Source of the DNA: JBQLZO01 sp052168315
Lineage (GTDB): Bacteria; Planctomycetota; Phycisphaerae; Phycisphaerales; UBA1924
DNA length: 64,000 nt
NCBI GenBank assembly: GCA_052168315.1
Contig: JBQLZO010000043.1
Coordinates: 1 to 64,000, forward strand
Direction of reading: 5' to 3'
In this document: positions 45,301 to 53,843 of the stretch, piece after piece
Layout: the number at the start of each line of letters is the position of its first letter
Position numbering within the stretch: the stretch's first letter is position 1
Program-made: the position numbers and the translations under genes
The notes under the pieces: generated by a model
Told to the model about the DNA's origin: nothing
Database searches by the model: none
The model's input: the letters and a program-made list of their open reading frames with translations, nothing else

Positions 45301-47571
45301 AACCTGCCGACGCTGGGCGACGATCCTGAGAACGTGACGGACGAGTTCGTTCCGCAGGGCGGCACGGCCGTTGCGGCGGGCGTTGTTGCCGGCACGGCGG
45401 CGCTGCTCCAGAGCGTTGCGGCGCAGTACTTCGACGATGAGTATCCGGAAGGCGGCGTGTCGGCCGACCCGGTGGTGCTCCGCGCCATTCTCGGCAACTC
45501 GGCGGTTCGCCTTCCGGGCTGGAGCAACACTGGCGCTGCGGGCGTGAACGCGGGCGTGGGCACGACGCCGCTGAACAAGCGGAATTCCGAGGGCCGCATC
45601 TGGGCGCCGCTGAATGTTCCGAACGGGATCGTGGCGACACGAGGCGGTCAGGGCTCGTACGACACCTTCAGCGGCATGGGGCTCGTGAACGCCGAGCAGG
45701 CGTACAACCTGTATGTCGGCGAGGGGATCACGATCGATGTCCAGGAGACCGATCCGGCGGTCGCGACGGTTTCGGTGGTCGGCGATACCTCGTTCGGCGA
45801 GCCGGAAGAGGGCGGACCGGGTGGGGCCGGCGGCGCCGGTGGCGCAGCGCTCGCGCTGCCGGGTGGCGGCTCTGGTCAGTTTGACCTCGGTGGTCCCAGC
45901 GGCGGCTCTGGGTTCGGTTCGAACCCGGGCGGCGGCGAGGGTCCGATGGTCGTTCTGCCGGCCGGTGTGGGCGGCGGCGGGAACCCGCCGATCGGCACGC
46001 CGGGACGCAACCCGGGCGGGATCGGCGACGGCGTGCTCGGCGAGCCGTTCGATCCGGGAAGCCTGCCGCCGGGCGGCGGCGGTGGTGGTGGTGGCGGCGA
46101 TCCCGGCGAGGACAACCCCGCTTCGCTGCGGCTGTTCATCGACGCCCAGGGGCTCTCTGACTGCCAGGACAACGAGTCGGATGCGCTGTTGATCGACGAG
46201 ATCAACGAGCTTCCGGTCTTCAGCTCGATCGCGATCAGCGATGCGGAGGACTGCGTTGAGATCGAGCCGCGTCGGTTCTATCTCTGGGCTCGCCCGGAGG
46301 GACCGCTGCAGCAGCAGATCTGGGACCAGATCTCGATCAACATCGAGACGACCGACTCCCTGACGATCCAGGACTATCGCATGATCTCGCTGAGCATCGA
46401 AGACGGTGGCGGCGAGGTGGTGTTCCAGCGCTGGTCGACGGTGAACCAGGGCACGCGTGACCAGCCGATTCCGGGCACGCAGCGGATCTCGAACATCAAC
46501 CTCGTCGCGAATGTCGGCGATGGTGATGTCGGCGTGCAGCGCGAGGCCCCGGCGGGCGATCCTCATTACTCCGAGGATCTGCAGGCGACGCTGATCGGCT
46601 GGTTCGACCTGGTCGGGACCGGCGACTTGTTCATCGAGGTCGGCGGCGGCGGGATCAGCTACGAGGGCGCCCTGCCGGAGGAGTCGCGGATCTTGTTCGG
46701 TCCGGGCGGTGACAACATCTTCGGCGATGACGATCAGCCCGAGGTGATCTTCGGCGATGACACCTTCCAGCAGTCCACGCTTCCCGAGGCGCGTTTCGGC
46801 GCCGGCACGGTGAAGATCGAGCCGATCCCGGTCAACAAGATCGGCTGGGACCATGGCAAGATCGGCCAGGGCACGATCGAGTACCTGATCGATGAGCCGC
46901 TGGTTCCGGGTGAGACCTTCTTCGCGACGCTGGCGTGGGACCGGGCGGTTGTGGTTCCCGCGCGTGCGTTCCTTGATCTGGCCGGCCTGATTCCGGGCGA
47001 GGAGCCTTCGGAGACGGAGCTGCTCAACGGGCCGCAGTACATCGCGATCGAGCTTGAGGTTCTCGAGATGGAGCTTCTGCAGACCGATGAGTTCGGCAAC
47101 CCCGAGCCGGGCGGGCTGCAGTTCAGCCGGAGCGTGACGGAGGGCGTGCTCAACAACACGAAGTTCATGATCAACCCGATCAGCGAGGAGAGCTTCTACA
47201 TGCTTCGTGTGACCTATGCGGGTCGCGCGGTGCTGGATTACAACCCTGCTGGTTACACCCAGGAGTTCATCAACAACGAGGTCTCGACCGAGCTGCTGAC
47301 GGACATCCTGCTCCCGGCGTCCGTGGAGTTCGGGCTGTCGTGGGCCGTGTGGGATGGCGTGGGTCTGGGACTGAACACGCCCGCCTCCCTCAGCTTCCCG
47401 ACGCCGGGTATCGGGACCGGCCTGGCGATGCCGACGATGGAGAACCTCGGTCGTCTGCTGGGTGCGTTCGGCACTTCGCGCGGCGAGGCCGGGTTTGATC
47501 AGGCCGTGGATCTGAACCGCGACCGGAAGATCGACAGCGAGGATCTGTCGCTCCTGCTGACCGGGTTCTGA
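42304..47571 (+). CDS. Giant secreted protein with degenerate matrixin-like and subtilisin-like domains
   Basis: Protein of 1755 residues with a signal peptide (LLAASFLIACAGSASPVYG). Residues 170-420 resemble a matrixin metalloprotease (FDRWERISGISFEMID, late LQQDDIRAMNYAFGD), but the HExxH zinc motif reads RAIGE (355-359). Residues 700-1160 resemble an S8 subtilisin domain, yet the catalytic Ser position in GGTAVAAGVVAG is Ala1022 and the expected Asn segment reads SAAGEQG, so it is probably inactive. A glycine-rich linker (about 1160-1270) follows, then beta-rich regions and a C-terminal dockerin-like motif VDLNRDRKIDSEDL. ATG 42304 follows AAGGAG. A cell-surface or matrix role is more likely than proteolysis; that is inference. 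Confidence 0.82.
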   Translation: MDFARTRALLAASFLIACAGSASPVYGDRPGVDPTGPTPRPTPVPTPGETPKPERPFGDPIEVQPAVLSSVTVFRPRIPVGPPPTIVTPGTQITLRWSFVPDDGPDGQDSRGLDGNGLPVPAGEGGDIVLEAGIPGIGPLSGDPADYLDPTIFTDVFNEQGAVPSSLFATLDGQLGRTAWVRAFIRSFDRWERISGISFEMIDQGANVEGLTTVQAAWEQPDQVQGDAGDPWSSVEGDGYLDGYYAPQSELQLQAPGYNGNSSNDPMAMPPNPPSTETNTDVGDIRIGMRSMDGPVEPDGVSGTRLYYVFPFDADGATDMLQGEGRAQDGNIVFDADEAWNSPFTPNLLEIAAMRAIGEAIGLPATCPIYTFAAAQNQPLLQGSVMELQEGSFAPDLPIRPFPSFNFLDLQQDDIRAMNYAFGDPNENNNSFTDASTLNLQEEFDPVTGELIGVQFFDASQVDPFRPPTSRDTGVLTNTLQNRAIVVRNFGQPFPPPDDSLEVIRDRDFYRLVIPLTIPPTSEMTLTVRPVGSPYFSVGFTEVDPTVFRCDCDFDPNTMTPPCDPNDPTQVVDAQNLDNLRFVVLRLNPITGELFDVLASQEDPIPLGTPIDDLTLQNATRGGGAESATFFVIPGEYFVVVFGEDTFGTVGSAIEGQGVQRYEMTIDVEVPPVGDNPNFSFATAIDGDPSIGAGGIGRVAMTEAPSEIGGPFTGANARIAMIGAELAFGDHAVFADVPVRQVRVDSGANASSSGIASAPTLTLAASGGAPVPDEGFDGVAKPAEMVSVSVGRIDQGNPDGEFPVSLPAVYLGLFGMFDEAIRAEYGVEEAPTIIVNTYRVPSADRAANQPTALAFEAAAHMNNVLIISAAGEQGAADSDTQTCQAGGNPEQPGGRFRGSRTVTSPASAFNVMTIGATGGRTVQPSGAPGIPFAALVSDRSSKGPVDAVTGAGLQLNIRPGVDLVAPGWASVLNDPVPIDPQTGEPDPCLWFGNRQNTLLNLPTLGDDPENVTDEFVPQGGTAVAAGVVAGTAALLQSVAAQYFDDEYPEGGVSADPVVLRAILGNSAVRLPGWSNTGAAGVNAGVGTTPLNKRNSEGRIWAPLNVPNGIVATRGGQGSYDTFSGMGLVNAEQAYNLYVGEGITIDVQETDPAVATVSVVGDTSFGEPEEGGPGGAGGAGGAALALPGGGSGQFDLGGPSGGSGFGSNPGGGEGPMVVLPAGVGGGGNPPIGTPGRNPGGIGDGVLGEPFDPGSLPPGGGGGGGGGDPGEDNPASLRLFIDAQGLSDCQDNESDALLIDEINELPVFSSIAISDAEDCVEIEPRRFYLWARPEGPLQQQIWDQISINIETTDSLTIQDYRMISLSIEDGGGEVVFQRWSTVNQGTRDQPIPGTQRISNINLVANVGDGDVGVQREAPAGDPHYSEDLQATLIGWFDLVGTGDLFIEVGGGGISYEGALPEESRILFGPGGDNIFGDDDQPEVIFGDDTFQQSTLPEARFGAGTVKIEPIPVNKIGWDHGKIGQGTIEYLIDEPLVPGETFFATLAWDRAVVVPARAFLDLAGLIPGEEPSETELLNGPQYIAIELEVLEMELLQTDEFGNPEPGGLQFSRSVTEGVLNNTKFMINPISEESFYMLRVTYAGRAVLDYNPAGYTQEFINNEVSTELLTDILLPASVEFGLSWAVWDGVGLGLNTPASLSFPTPGIGTGLAMPTMENLGRLLGAFGTSRGEAGFDQAVDLNRDRKIDSEDLSLLLTGF

Positions 47572-47627
47572 TCCGGCGTTGAGCGGCTTGGGCCTTCGTG
47601 GTCCGGGCTCATGATCGTGTGAGACTT

Positions 47628-47662
47628 CCCGGCTCCGCTTCGGCGGGGCCGGGTTTTGTTTT
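47628..47662 (+). terminator. Intrinsic terminator after the giant gene
   Basis: A CCCGGC ... GCCGGG stem with a TTCG loop is followed by TTTTGTTTT, 57 bases past the stop codon. Confidence 0.88.
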
Positions 47663-47717
47663 GGGACGCTTGGGTGTTGGATGTTGAGGGGGAGTGGAGG
47701 CGGTAGGCTGTGCGGTG

Positions 47718-48320
47718 ATGGAGATCCGGACGACGACGATCGGTGGGTTTCTCGACCTGCTCGCGGCCGCGGAGCCGACGCCGGGCGGTGGCGGCGCGGC
47801 GGGGCTGATCGGCGCGACGGGTGCGGCGCTGGGCGCGATGGTGGTGCGGTACGCGGAGGGGAAGCCGCGGTACGCGGCGCACGCTGCTGCGCACGCGGCG
47901 GCGGTGCGGGCGCTGGATGGGCATCGCGGGGCGCTGCTGGATCTGGCGGATCGGGATGCGGTGGCGTATCGGGATCTGAGCGCTGCGATGGCGCTGGACA
48001 AGGGTGATCCGGGTCGCGGCGAGGCGGTGTCGCGTGCGGCTCGGGCGGCGATCGCGGTGCCGCTGGAGTTGATGGAGCGGTGCGCGGGGGTGGCGGAGGT
48101 GCTGGCGTCGGTGCGCGGGTCGACCTCGCGGTGGCTGGCATCGGACCTGTCGATCGCGGTGAACTCGGCGGTGACGGCGTGCCGTGCGGCGCGGCTGCTG
48201 GTGCTGGCGAACGCGGATTCGCTGGGGGATGACTCGGCGCGAGATGAGGCGTTGTCGCGGGCGGAGGCGCTGCTGGAGCGGGCATCGGCGGCGATGGCGT
48301 CGTTCGAGGATGGCGGGTGA
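47718..48320 (+). CDS. Formiminotransferase-cyclodeaminase-like (FTCD_C) protein
   Basis: All-helical protein of 200 residues matching the cyclodeaminase/cyclohydrolase family. The N-terminal signature TIGGFLDLLAAAEPTPGGGG (Pro-Gly-Gly-Gly) is followed by AAGLIGATGAALGAMVVR, and the ending SDLSIAVNSAVTACRAARLL is also typical. Members act on folate one-carbon units (FTCD, FchA) or are uncharacterised. ATG 47718 gives the canonical N-terminus. It is the first gene after the terminator. No folate genes adjoin it, so the substrate remains open. Confidence 0.82.
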   Translation: MEIRTTTIGGFLDLLAAAEPTPGGGGAAGLIGATGAALGAMVVRYAEGKPRYAAHAAAHAAAVRALDGHRGALLDLADRDAVAYRDLSAAMALDKGDPGRGEAVSRAARAAIAVPLELMERCAGVAEVLASVRGSTSRWLASDLSIAVNSAVTACRAARLLVLANADSLGDDSARDEALSRAEALLERASAAMASFEDGG

Positions 48321-48419
48321 TGGGCGCGGCGGTGGGGGTTCCCGTGGATGGGGTGGGGCGGTGGTGGGGCGGTGGGATGGATTCAGAATCCGGGTCGCGG
48401 TTGGGTCGATGAATCGGGC

Positions 48420-48662
48420 ATGCGCGGTGATGGGCGAGGCGAGCGTGTTGCGGGGGCGGGCGGTGGTGGTGGTGGTGGTGGTGGTGCGCCGGCGGCGCGT
48501 TCCTGGCTGGGGATCCACTTCAACTGTTGCCATGTGTACGGGCGGCTGTACAAGTCGCGCGATGGGACCCGGTATTCGGGGATGTGTCCGCGCTGCGGTG
48601 CGGCGCTGCACTGCATGGTGGGGGCGGGGGGGACGCAGCGGCGGTTTTTCGAGACGCGGTGA
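48420..48662 (+). CDS. Small zinc-ribbon protein
   Basis: Protein of about 80 residues. A Gly-rich leader precedes the conserved part WLGIHFNCCHVYGRLYKSRD followed by MCPRCGAALHCMVG and a basic tail. The Cys pairs (NCC-H and CPRC) form a probable zinc ribbon. ATG 48420 is the first reasonable start; the frame is open to 48348 and a later start cannot be excluded. No named family was recognised. It lies between the cyclodeaminase-like gene and an unknown gene, all on the plus strand. Confidence 0.6.
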   Translation: MRGDGRGERVAGAGGGGGGGGGAPAARSWLGIHFNCCHVYGRLYKSRDGTRYSGMCPRCGAALHCMVGAGGTQRRFFETR

Positions 48663-48746
48663 GGGCGATGCGGTGAGGGGTTGGTGGTGGGTGTCGGCGG
48701 GTGGCGCGGGGGCGTGCGAACGGGGCGGCGGATACACTGGTGGGAT

Positions 48747-49388
48747 ATGACGCGCGTGTCGGCACCATCGTTTGATATTGGTCGTTCGCGGCACCGGTGC
48801 GCGGTGGGCGGGGGCGAGTTCTCGCCCGGGATGCCGATCGTGGTGGCGCTGTTCGAGGATCTGGATGCGGAGGGGGTGCTGCACCGGCTGGACTTTGCGC
48901 CGGAGGCGTGGGAGCGGTTCCGGGATGGGGGCGCGGCGGTGTCGGCGGAGGTGGTGGGCGATGGGTCGGGCGCCGGGGCGGATGGGGGGGCTGGTGGGGG
49001 CGCGGATGGGGGGGCGGCGTGGGCGGTTCCGGCGCGGGTGTTCGCGGCGTGGCGTTCGGTGGCGCAGGAGCCGGGGGCGAAGCGGCGGAGCCTGCTGGAT
49101 GAGGGATCGATGCTTGAGTTGTTCGAGTCCTTGGAGGACTCGGGCGATGATGCCCAGCGTGCGTTCCGGTTCGTTCTGGCGCTGGTGCTGATCCGGAAGA
49201 AGCTGCTGGTGCACGCGGGGGCGGTGCCCGGGAGCGGCGATGGGGATGAGGGTGTGCTGCTGGTGCGTGCGAAGGGTGAGCCGTCGGATGTTCCCCCGAT
49301 CGAGGTGGCGCAGCCGGCGCTGACGCCCGAGCGGATCGCGTCGGTGACGGCGCGGATCGATGAGCTGCTGCGTGCGGAGGGCTCGTGA
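48747..49388 (+). CDS. Conserved-looking protein of unknown function
   Basis: Protein of 213 residues beginning TRVSAPSFDIGRSRHRCAVG, with an internal Ala/Gly/Asp-rich insertion (residues 73-92) and a helical core RAFRFVLALVLIRKKLLVHA. A Cys near the N-terminus followed by GEFSPGMPIVVALFEDL suggests a compact beta unit. No signal peptide and no recognised family. Its stop overlaps the GTG of the following lipoprotein gene (GTGA), so the two are coupled and may function together. Confidence 0.65.
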   Translation: MTRVSAPSFDIGRSRHRCAVGGGEFSPGMPIVVALFEDLDAEGVLHRLDFAPEAWERFRDGGAAVSAEVVGDGSGAGADGGAGGGADGGAAWAVPARVFAAWRSVAQEPGAKRRSLLDEGSMLELFESLEDSGDDAQRAFRFVLALVLIRKKLLVHAGAVPGSGDGDEGVLLVRAKGEPSDVPPIEVAQPALTPERIASVTARIDELLRAEGS

Positions 49389-50356
49389 AGGAGCGGCGGC
49401 GTGCGAGTTTGATGATCGGGTGCGGGGCGCTGCTGTGCGCGGTGGCGGTGTCGGGGCTCTCGTGCGGGACGAACGAGAAGGGGAAGACGGAGCCGGGCGC
49501 GGCGGTGACCGCGGGCGAGGGGATCGGGTACGCGGAGATCGCGTCGGAGTGGAACGAGCGGGCCGTGCTGCTGGAGCGGGTGTGGGCGCGGGCGGCGGTG
49601 TCGCTGCGGTGGACTGATGAGGAGGGGCGTTCGCGGTACGAGCAGGGGCGTGGGCATCTGCAACTGGTGCAGCCGGATCGGTTCGCGCTGTCGATCCACA
49701 AGCTGGGTGAGGTGCTGTTCTGGTTCGGGGCCGATGAGGCGCTGTACTGGCTGATCGACCGGAACGAGCCGCGGTCGGCGCAGTTCGGTCGGCGGGAGCT
49801 GCTCTCGTTCGATCGGCTGGATGCGTTGGGGATGCCGGCGACGCCGCTGGACCTTGCGGCGATGACCGGGGCGCTGCGGCTGCCGGAGCGGGGCGGGGAT
49901 GCAGCGCCGGTGGTGTACCGGAGCGATGCCGCGCCTGGGGCGGTGCGGTTCGACCTGGAGCAGGGGTGGCGGACGATGCGGTACCACATCGATCCGGCGC
50001 GGATGGTTCCGGTGCGGATGGAGCTGATCGATGATGCGGGGGAGGTGGTGGCGTACGCGGAGCAGGAGGTGTACGGCGGGGTGCGGGTGGAGGGTTGGGG
50101 CGGGAACCTGCCGCTGTTCCCATCGCGGATGCGGGTGTACCACCCGGAGTCGGGTGCGACGCTGACGCTGACGCTGGAGGAGATGTCCAGCCGTTCGCCG
50201 GCGGGGGAGATCTCGGATGATGCGTTCGACTTCGCGGGGCTGCTGGATCGGTTCGGGGTCGAGCGGCTGCTGGACCTGGATGCGATGCTCGAGGAGGAGG
50301 GGGCGGCGGCGGACGGGTCGGGCGGGGTGGGTGCGGCGTCGGGTGGTGGGGATTGA
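49385..50356 (+). CDS. Lipoprotein, LolA/DUF4292-like
   Basis: Protein of 323 residues with a lipoprotein signal (SLMIGCGALLCAVAVSGLSC, lipobox GLSC). The mature domain is beta-rich: GRGHLQLVQPDRFALSIHK, VLFWFGADEALYWLIDR, VRFDLEQGWRTMRYHIDPAR and VPVRMELIDDAGEVVAYAE. This alternation is like LolA/LolB or DUF4292 folds that bind lipids. The tail (residues 305-323) is Gly/Ala/Asp low-complexity. The start is GTG 49385, overlapping the preceding gene. A role in envelope lipid handling is inference. Confidence 0.7.
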   Translation: MKERRRASLMIGCGALLCAVAVSGLSCGTNEKGKTEPGAAVTAGEGIGYAEIASEWNERAVLLERVWARAAVSLRWTDEEGRSRYEQGRGHLQLVQPDRFALSIHKLGEVLFWFGADEALYWLIDRNEPRSAQFGRRELLSFDRLDALGMPATPLDLAAMTGALRLPERGGDAAPVVYRSDAAPGAVRFDLEQGWRTMRYHIDPARMVPVRMELIDDAGEVVAYAEQEVYGGVRVEGWGGNLPLFPSRMRVYHPESGATLTLTLEEMSSRSPAGEISDDAFDFAGLLDRFGVERLLDLDAMLEEEGAAADGSGGVGAASGGGD

Positions 50357-50572
50357 GTTGATGCGCGGGAGGCGCTGGGGCGCGGGGCGGTGGGAAAGTC
50401 CCGCTGCTTGAGGGGGGCGGCGCGGGGCGGTGATGCCAAAGGTGCGCGTGTCCGGCAGATCGTGCCGAACTCCCCCCGGCGTGATGGGCCTGGAGGTGAT
50501 TGTTTTCGCTTCCAGCGCAGGATTCCATCAGCGCGGTTCGAGACGATCGGGCATCGATCGCCGAGGGTCAGG

Positions 50573-51073
50573 ATGGCCGAGATGGGCGCACCAGTTGAGG
50601 GATCGGGTCCGCGCGGGCGTGATGCGTCGTGGGCGGATCGGCTCGGGGAGATCCTCGAGGAGCAGGCATCGCTGTACGCGATTCTGGATCGGCTGTCGGA
50701 GCAGCAGGGGGCGCTGCTGGATCCCGAGCACGCGGACACGCTGCTGCGGGTGCTGGCGGAGCGTGATGCGATCATCGCGCGGCTGACGGAGTTGAACGGG
50801 GAGGCTCGCCCGCATGTGGGGCGGTGGGATGCGGGCGGCGCCGGGATCGGGGATGGGGCGCGGGAGCGGATCCGCTCGCGGCTGGACGAGATCAACGGGT
50901 GCATGGCGAGGATCACGGAGCGTGATGCTTCGCACTTCGCGACGCTGCAGGAGAACCGGGACCGGGTGTCGCGCGAGCTGGGCGGGACGAACAACGCGCG
51001 GGCGGCGGTGTCGGCGTACGGGCGTGCGGGCGCGAGCCGTGGCGGGGCGCGGTACCAGGATCGGGAGGTCTGA
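50573..51073 (+). CDS. FlgN-like flagellar protein (putative)
   Basis: Helical protein of 166 residues with heptad patterns: WADRLGEILEEQASLYAIL, SEQQGALLDPEHADTLLRVL, then a second helical segment ERIRSRLDEINGCMARITER. The size and two-helix layout resemble FlgN chaperones for hook-associated proteins, a gene often placed in planctomycete flagellar clusters. ATG 50573 or ATG 50582 are both possible; the longer frame from 50390 has no conserved content. The stop overlaps the sensor kinase start (TGATG). The assignment rests on pattern and context. Confidence 0.55.
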   Translation: MAEMGAPVEGSGPRGRDASWADRLGEILEEQASLYAILDRLSEQQGALLDPEHADTLLRVLAERDAIIARLTELNGEARPHVGRWDAGGAGIGDGARERIRSRLDEINGCMARITERDASHFATLQENRDRVSRELGGTNNARAAVSAYGRAGASRGGARYQDREV

Positions 51074-52080
51074 TGCGTCGCGGCGAGGCGTTGGCGGTGC
51101 CATCGTGCGTCGGGGTGGTGGAATCGGCGGATGCGGGCGCGCTGTCGCCCGGGCTGTCGCCGGAGGAACTGGGCGAGCTGGTCAGCGCGTTCAACGGTGT
51201 GGCGGCGCGGCTGCAGCGGACGCAGGAGACGCTGCGCGGAGAGGTGCGGCGTCTGGAGAGCGAGCTGTCGGACTCGCAGCGTGAGCTGAAGCGGGCTCGT
51301 GAGCTGGCGGCGATCGGCGAGATGGCCGCGGGGATCGCGCACGAGATCCGGAACCCGCTGGGGTCGATGAAGCTGTACGCGCGGCTGCTGGTGTCGGATC
51401 TTTCCGACCGGCCGAGCGAGCGCGGGACGGCGCTGAAGATCGTGGAGTCGGTGGACCGGGTGAACGAGATCGTCACGGATGTGCTCGGGCTGGCGCGGGA
51501 TCTTCGGGTGTCGATCGGTGAGCACGATGCGCGGGCGATCATCGAGGACTCGGTGGGCGCGTGCGGGGCGCAGGTCGAGCGGGCGGGGATGCGCGTGGAG
51601 GTCGGGGACCTTGGTGGTGGCGCGGGCGGGTCGGTGATCCGGTGCGATGGATCGCTGATGCGGCAGGTGGTCTCGAATGTGGTGCGGAACGCGTGCGAGG
51701 CGATCGGGGAGTGGGGGGATCGCCCGGCGGATCGCGGGGTGATCGGGGTCTCGCTGGACCATCGGCGGGTTCTGTGCGCGGATGGGAAGCGGCGGGGGAT
51801 GGATGTGATCCGGGTGGTGGACGATGGGCCGGGGATCTCGGCGGAGGCCGTGGAGCGGGCGTTCAACCCGTTCTACACGACGCGCGAGGCGGGGACGGGG
51901 CTGGGTCTGGCGATCGTGCATCGCGTGATGGATGCGCACGGCGGGTGGGCGCGGATCTTCCGGAACGAGTCTGGGGCGGGGACGGTGGTGGAGCTGCTGC
52001 TGCCATCGCCGGGTGGCGACGATGGGGCGCGGGGCGGCGGGGCTGTTCGGGACAACACCCAGAGTGGAGCATCGTCATGA
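51073..52080 (+). CDS. Soluble sensor histidine kinase, FlrB/AtoS-like
   Basis: Kinase of 335 residues without membrane segments. A coiled coil (about 45-78) leads into the HisKA box AAGIAHEIRNPLGSMKLYAR with phospho-acceptor H90. The HATPase_c domain follows: N box VVSNVVRNACEAIG, G1 VVDDGPGISAEAVE, and G2 TREAGTGLGLAIVHR. The start overlaps the previous stop (TGATG) and its own stop overlaps the response regulator start (ATGA). It is the obvious partner of the NtrC-class regulator next door and, with the flagellar genes, matches FlrB/FleS flagellar sensors. Confidence 0.88.
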   Translation: MRRGEALAVPSCVGVVESADAGALSPGLSPEELGELVSAFNGVAARLQRTQETLRGEVRRLESELSDSQRELKRARELAAIGEMAAGIAHEIRNPLGSMKLYARLLVSDLSDRPSERGTALKIVESVDRVNEIVTDVLGLARDLRVSIGEHDARAIIEDSVGACGAQVERAGMRVEVGDLGGGAGGSVIRCDGSLMRQVVSNVVRNACEAIGEWGDRPADRGVIGVSLDHRRVLCADGKRRGMDVIRVVDDGPGISAEAVERAFNPFYTTREAGTGLGLAIVHRVMDAHGGWARIFRNESGAGTVVELLLPSPGGDDGARGGGAVRDNTQSGASS

Positions 52081-53792
52081 GCCGAAGTGTGCTGGTCGTG
52101 GATGACAAGGAGATGCTGCGCGACAGCGTGGCGATGACGCTGCAGCGCGCGGGGATGACGGTGTTCGCCGCGTCGGATGGCGCCTCGGCGCTGGACCTGG
52201 TCTCGAAGAAGCGTCCGGACGCGATCGTGACGGACCTGAAGATGCCGGGGATGTCCGGGATCGAGCTGATCGAGAAGGTCCGGGCGCTGGACGAGGATCT
52301 CCCGGTGGTGCTGATGACGGCGTTCGGGACGATCGAGACGGCGGTTCGGGCGATGAAGCTGGGCGCGTTCGATTACATCACGAAGCCGTTCGAGGGTGAT
52401 GAGCTGGTGATCGCGATCAAGCGTGCGATCGAGCACGCGCGGCTGAAGCGTGAGAACGCGTTGCTGCGGATGTCGGATCGCGGGGATGGGGGCGGCGAGG
52501 GTGGGTGCGGCGGCGATGGGTTGATGGGGCTCGGGCGGATCATCGGTTCGTCCGAGGTGATGCGGATGGTGAAGGAGGATGTCTCGGCGGTGGCGCGTTC
52601 GCACGGGACGGTGCTGCTGTGCGGGGAGTCGGGGACGGGCAAGGAGGTGATCGCGCGGGCGATCCACGAGCTGTCGCCGCGTGCGGGGGAGGCGTTCCTG
52701 GGCGTGAACTGCGCGGCGATGAGCGAATCGCTGCTGGAGTCGGAGCTGTTCGGGCACGAGCGCGGGGCGTTCACGGGGGCGGACCGGCTCCGGAAGGGGC
52801 GGTTCGAGCTGGCGCACGGCGGCACGCTGCTGCTGGACGAGATCTCCGAGGTGAAGCCGCAGGTGCAGGCGAAGCTGCTGCGGGTGCTGCAGGAGCGGAT
52901 GTTCGAGCGCGTGGGTTCGAGCACCTCGATGGGCGTGGATGTGCGGGTGGTGGCGACGACGAACCGCGACCTGGCGAGCGAGGTGGAGCGGGGCGGGTTC
53001 CGGCAGGATCTGTTCTACCGGCTGAATGTGCTGCCCATCCATCTTCCGCCGCTGCGCGAGCGCGGGGATGATGTGCGGGAACTGGCGCCGCACTTCATCG
53101 CGCGGATCGCGGCCCGCGAGGGTCGTGCAGCGCCCGAGGTGAGCGAGGATGCGATGGACCTGCTGTGCGGGTACGGGTGGCCGGGCAATGTGCGCGAGCT
53201 TCAGAACCTGTGCGAGCGGGCGGTGGTGCTGTGCGAGGGGGATGCGATCTCGGCGGACCTGATCGGCGGTTGGCTTGGGCGTGGGATGCCGGGGGGCGCG
53301 GGCGGCTCGGCCCGGCTTGCCGCGCGGATGGGCGCGGCGGCGGGTCGGCAGATCGCGGAGCCGAAGCCGGCGCTGGTGGCTTCGCCGGGGGCGATGCGCG
53401 CGGAGGCGCGTCGCGATGGCGAGGGCGCGGATGGCGGGGTGCCGCGGGTGACGGTGCGTCCGATCGCGCTGAGTGCCGGTTCGGGCGCTTCGGCGCTTGA
53501 TGCGGCGATGTCGGGCGATGCGGGGCGCGGGATGCGGGTGGATGAGGGGGGCGATGGTTCGGGCGGCGCGATCGGGATCGTGGCGCCATCCGGGCGTTCG
53601 GATGGGATGCACATCGTGGTCGATGAGCCGCGGCCGCTGGAGGACATCGAGCGGGAGGTGATCATCAGCACGCTGCAGCGGTTCAATGGCCATCGCCAGC
53701 GGACGGCCGAGTCGCTGGGGATCGGGGTGCGGACGCTGGGACTGAAGCTGAAGAAGTGGAAGGAGCAGGAGCTGGTGCCGGCGACGCTGTGA
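52077..53792 (+). CDS. Sigma-54-dependent response regulator, FlrC/FleR-like
   Basis: Activator of 571 residues. Receiver: D9/D10, phospho-acceptor D53 (IVTDLKMPGMSG), K103. The AAA+ domain has Walker A GESGTGKE (about 183), the sigma-54 contact loop GAFTGA (about 230), Walker B GGTLLLDEI, and the arginine-finger segment DLFYRLNVLPIHLPPLRER. A low-complexity linker (about 400-525) precedes a Fis-type HTH (IISTLQRFNGHRQRTAESLG). It should activate RpoN promoters; strong matches lie upstream of flgC and flgD. Coupled to the kinase by ATGA. ATG 52077 starts the receiver directly, and the upstream extension lies inside the kinase gene. Confidence 0.92.
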   Translation: MSRSVLVVDDKEMLRDSVAMTLQRAGMTVFAASDGASALDLVSKKRPDAIVTDLKMPGMSGIELIEKVRALDEDLPVVLMTAFGTIETAVRAMKLGAFDYITKPFEGDELVIAIKRAIEHARLKRENALLRMSDRGDGGGEGGCGGDGLMGLGRIIGSSEVMRMVKEDVSAVARSHGTVLLCGESGTGKEVIARAIHELSPRAGEAFLGVNCAAMSESLLESELFGHERGAFTGADRLRKGRFELAHGGTLLLDEISEVKPQVQAKLLRVLQERMFERVGSSTSMGVDVRVVATTNRDLASEVERGGFRQDLFYRLNVLPIHLPPLRERGDDVRELAPHFIARIAAREGRAAPEVSEDAMDLLCGYGWPGNVRELQNLCERAVVLCEGDAISADLIGGWLGRGMPGGAGGSARLAARMGAAAGRQIAEPKPALVASPGAMRAEARRDGEGADGGVPRVTVRPIALSAGSGASALDAAMSGDAGRGMRVDEGGDGSGGAIGIVAPSGRSDGMHIVVDEPRPLEDIEREVIISTLQRFNGHRQRTAESLGIGVRTLGLKLKKWKEQELVPATL

Positions 53793-53843
53793 TGGCGGCG
53801 GGGATGTGGGTTGGTGGGGCTGGGAGGGCTTGGAGGCGATCGC

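Noticed and set aside
42862..48285. 1807-residue open frame on the minus strand opposite the giant secreted-protein gene
   Set aside because: Arg/His/Pro-rich translation without domains; it is the antisense shadow of a high-GC gene. Similar long frames opposite 48-52 kb and 51.9-54.3 kb were dropped for the same reason.
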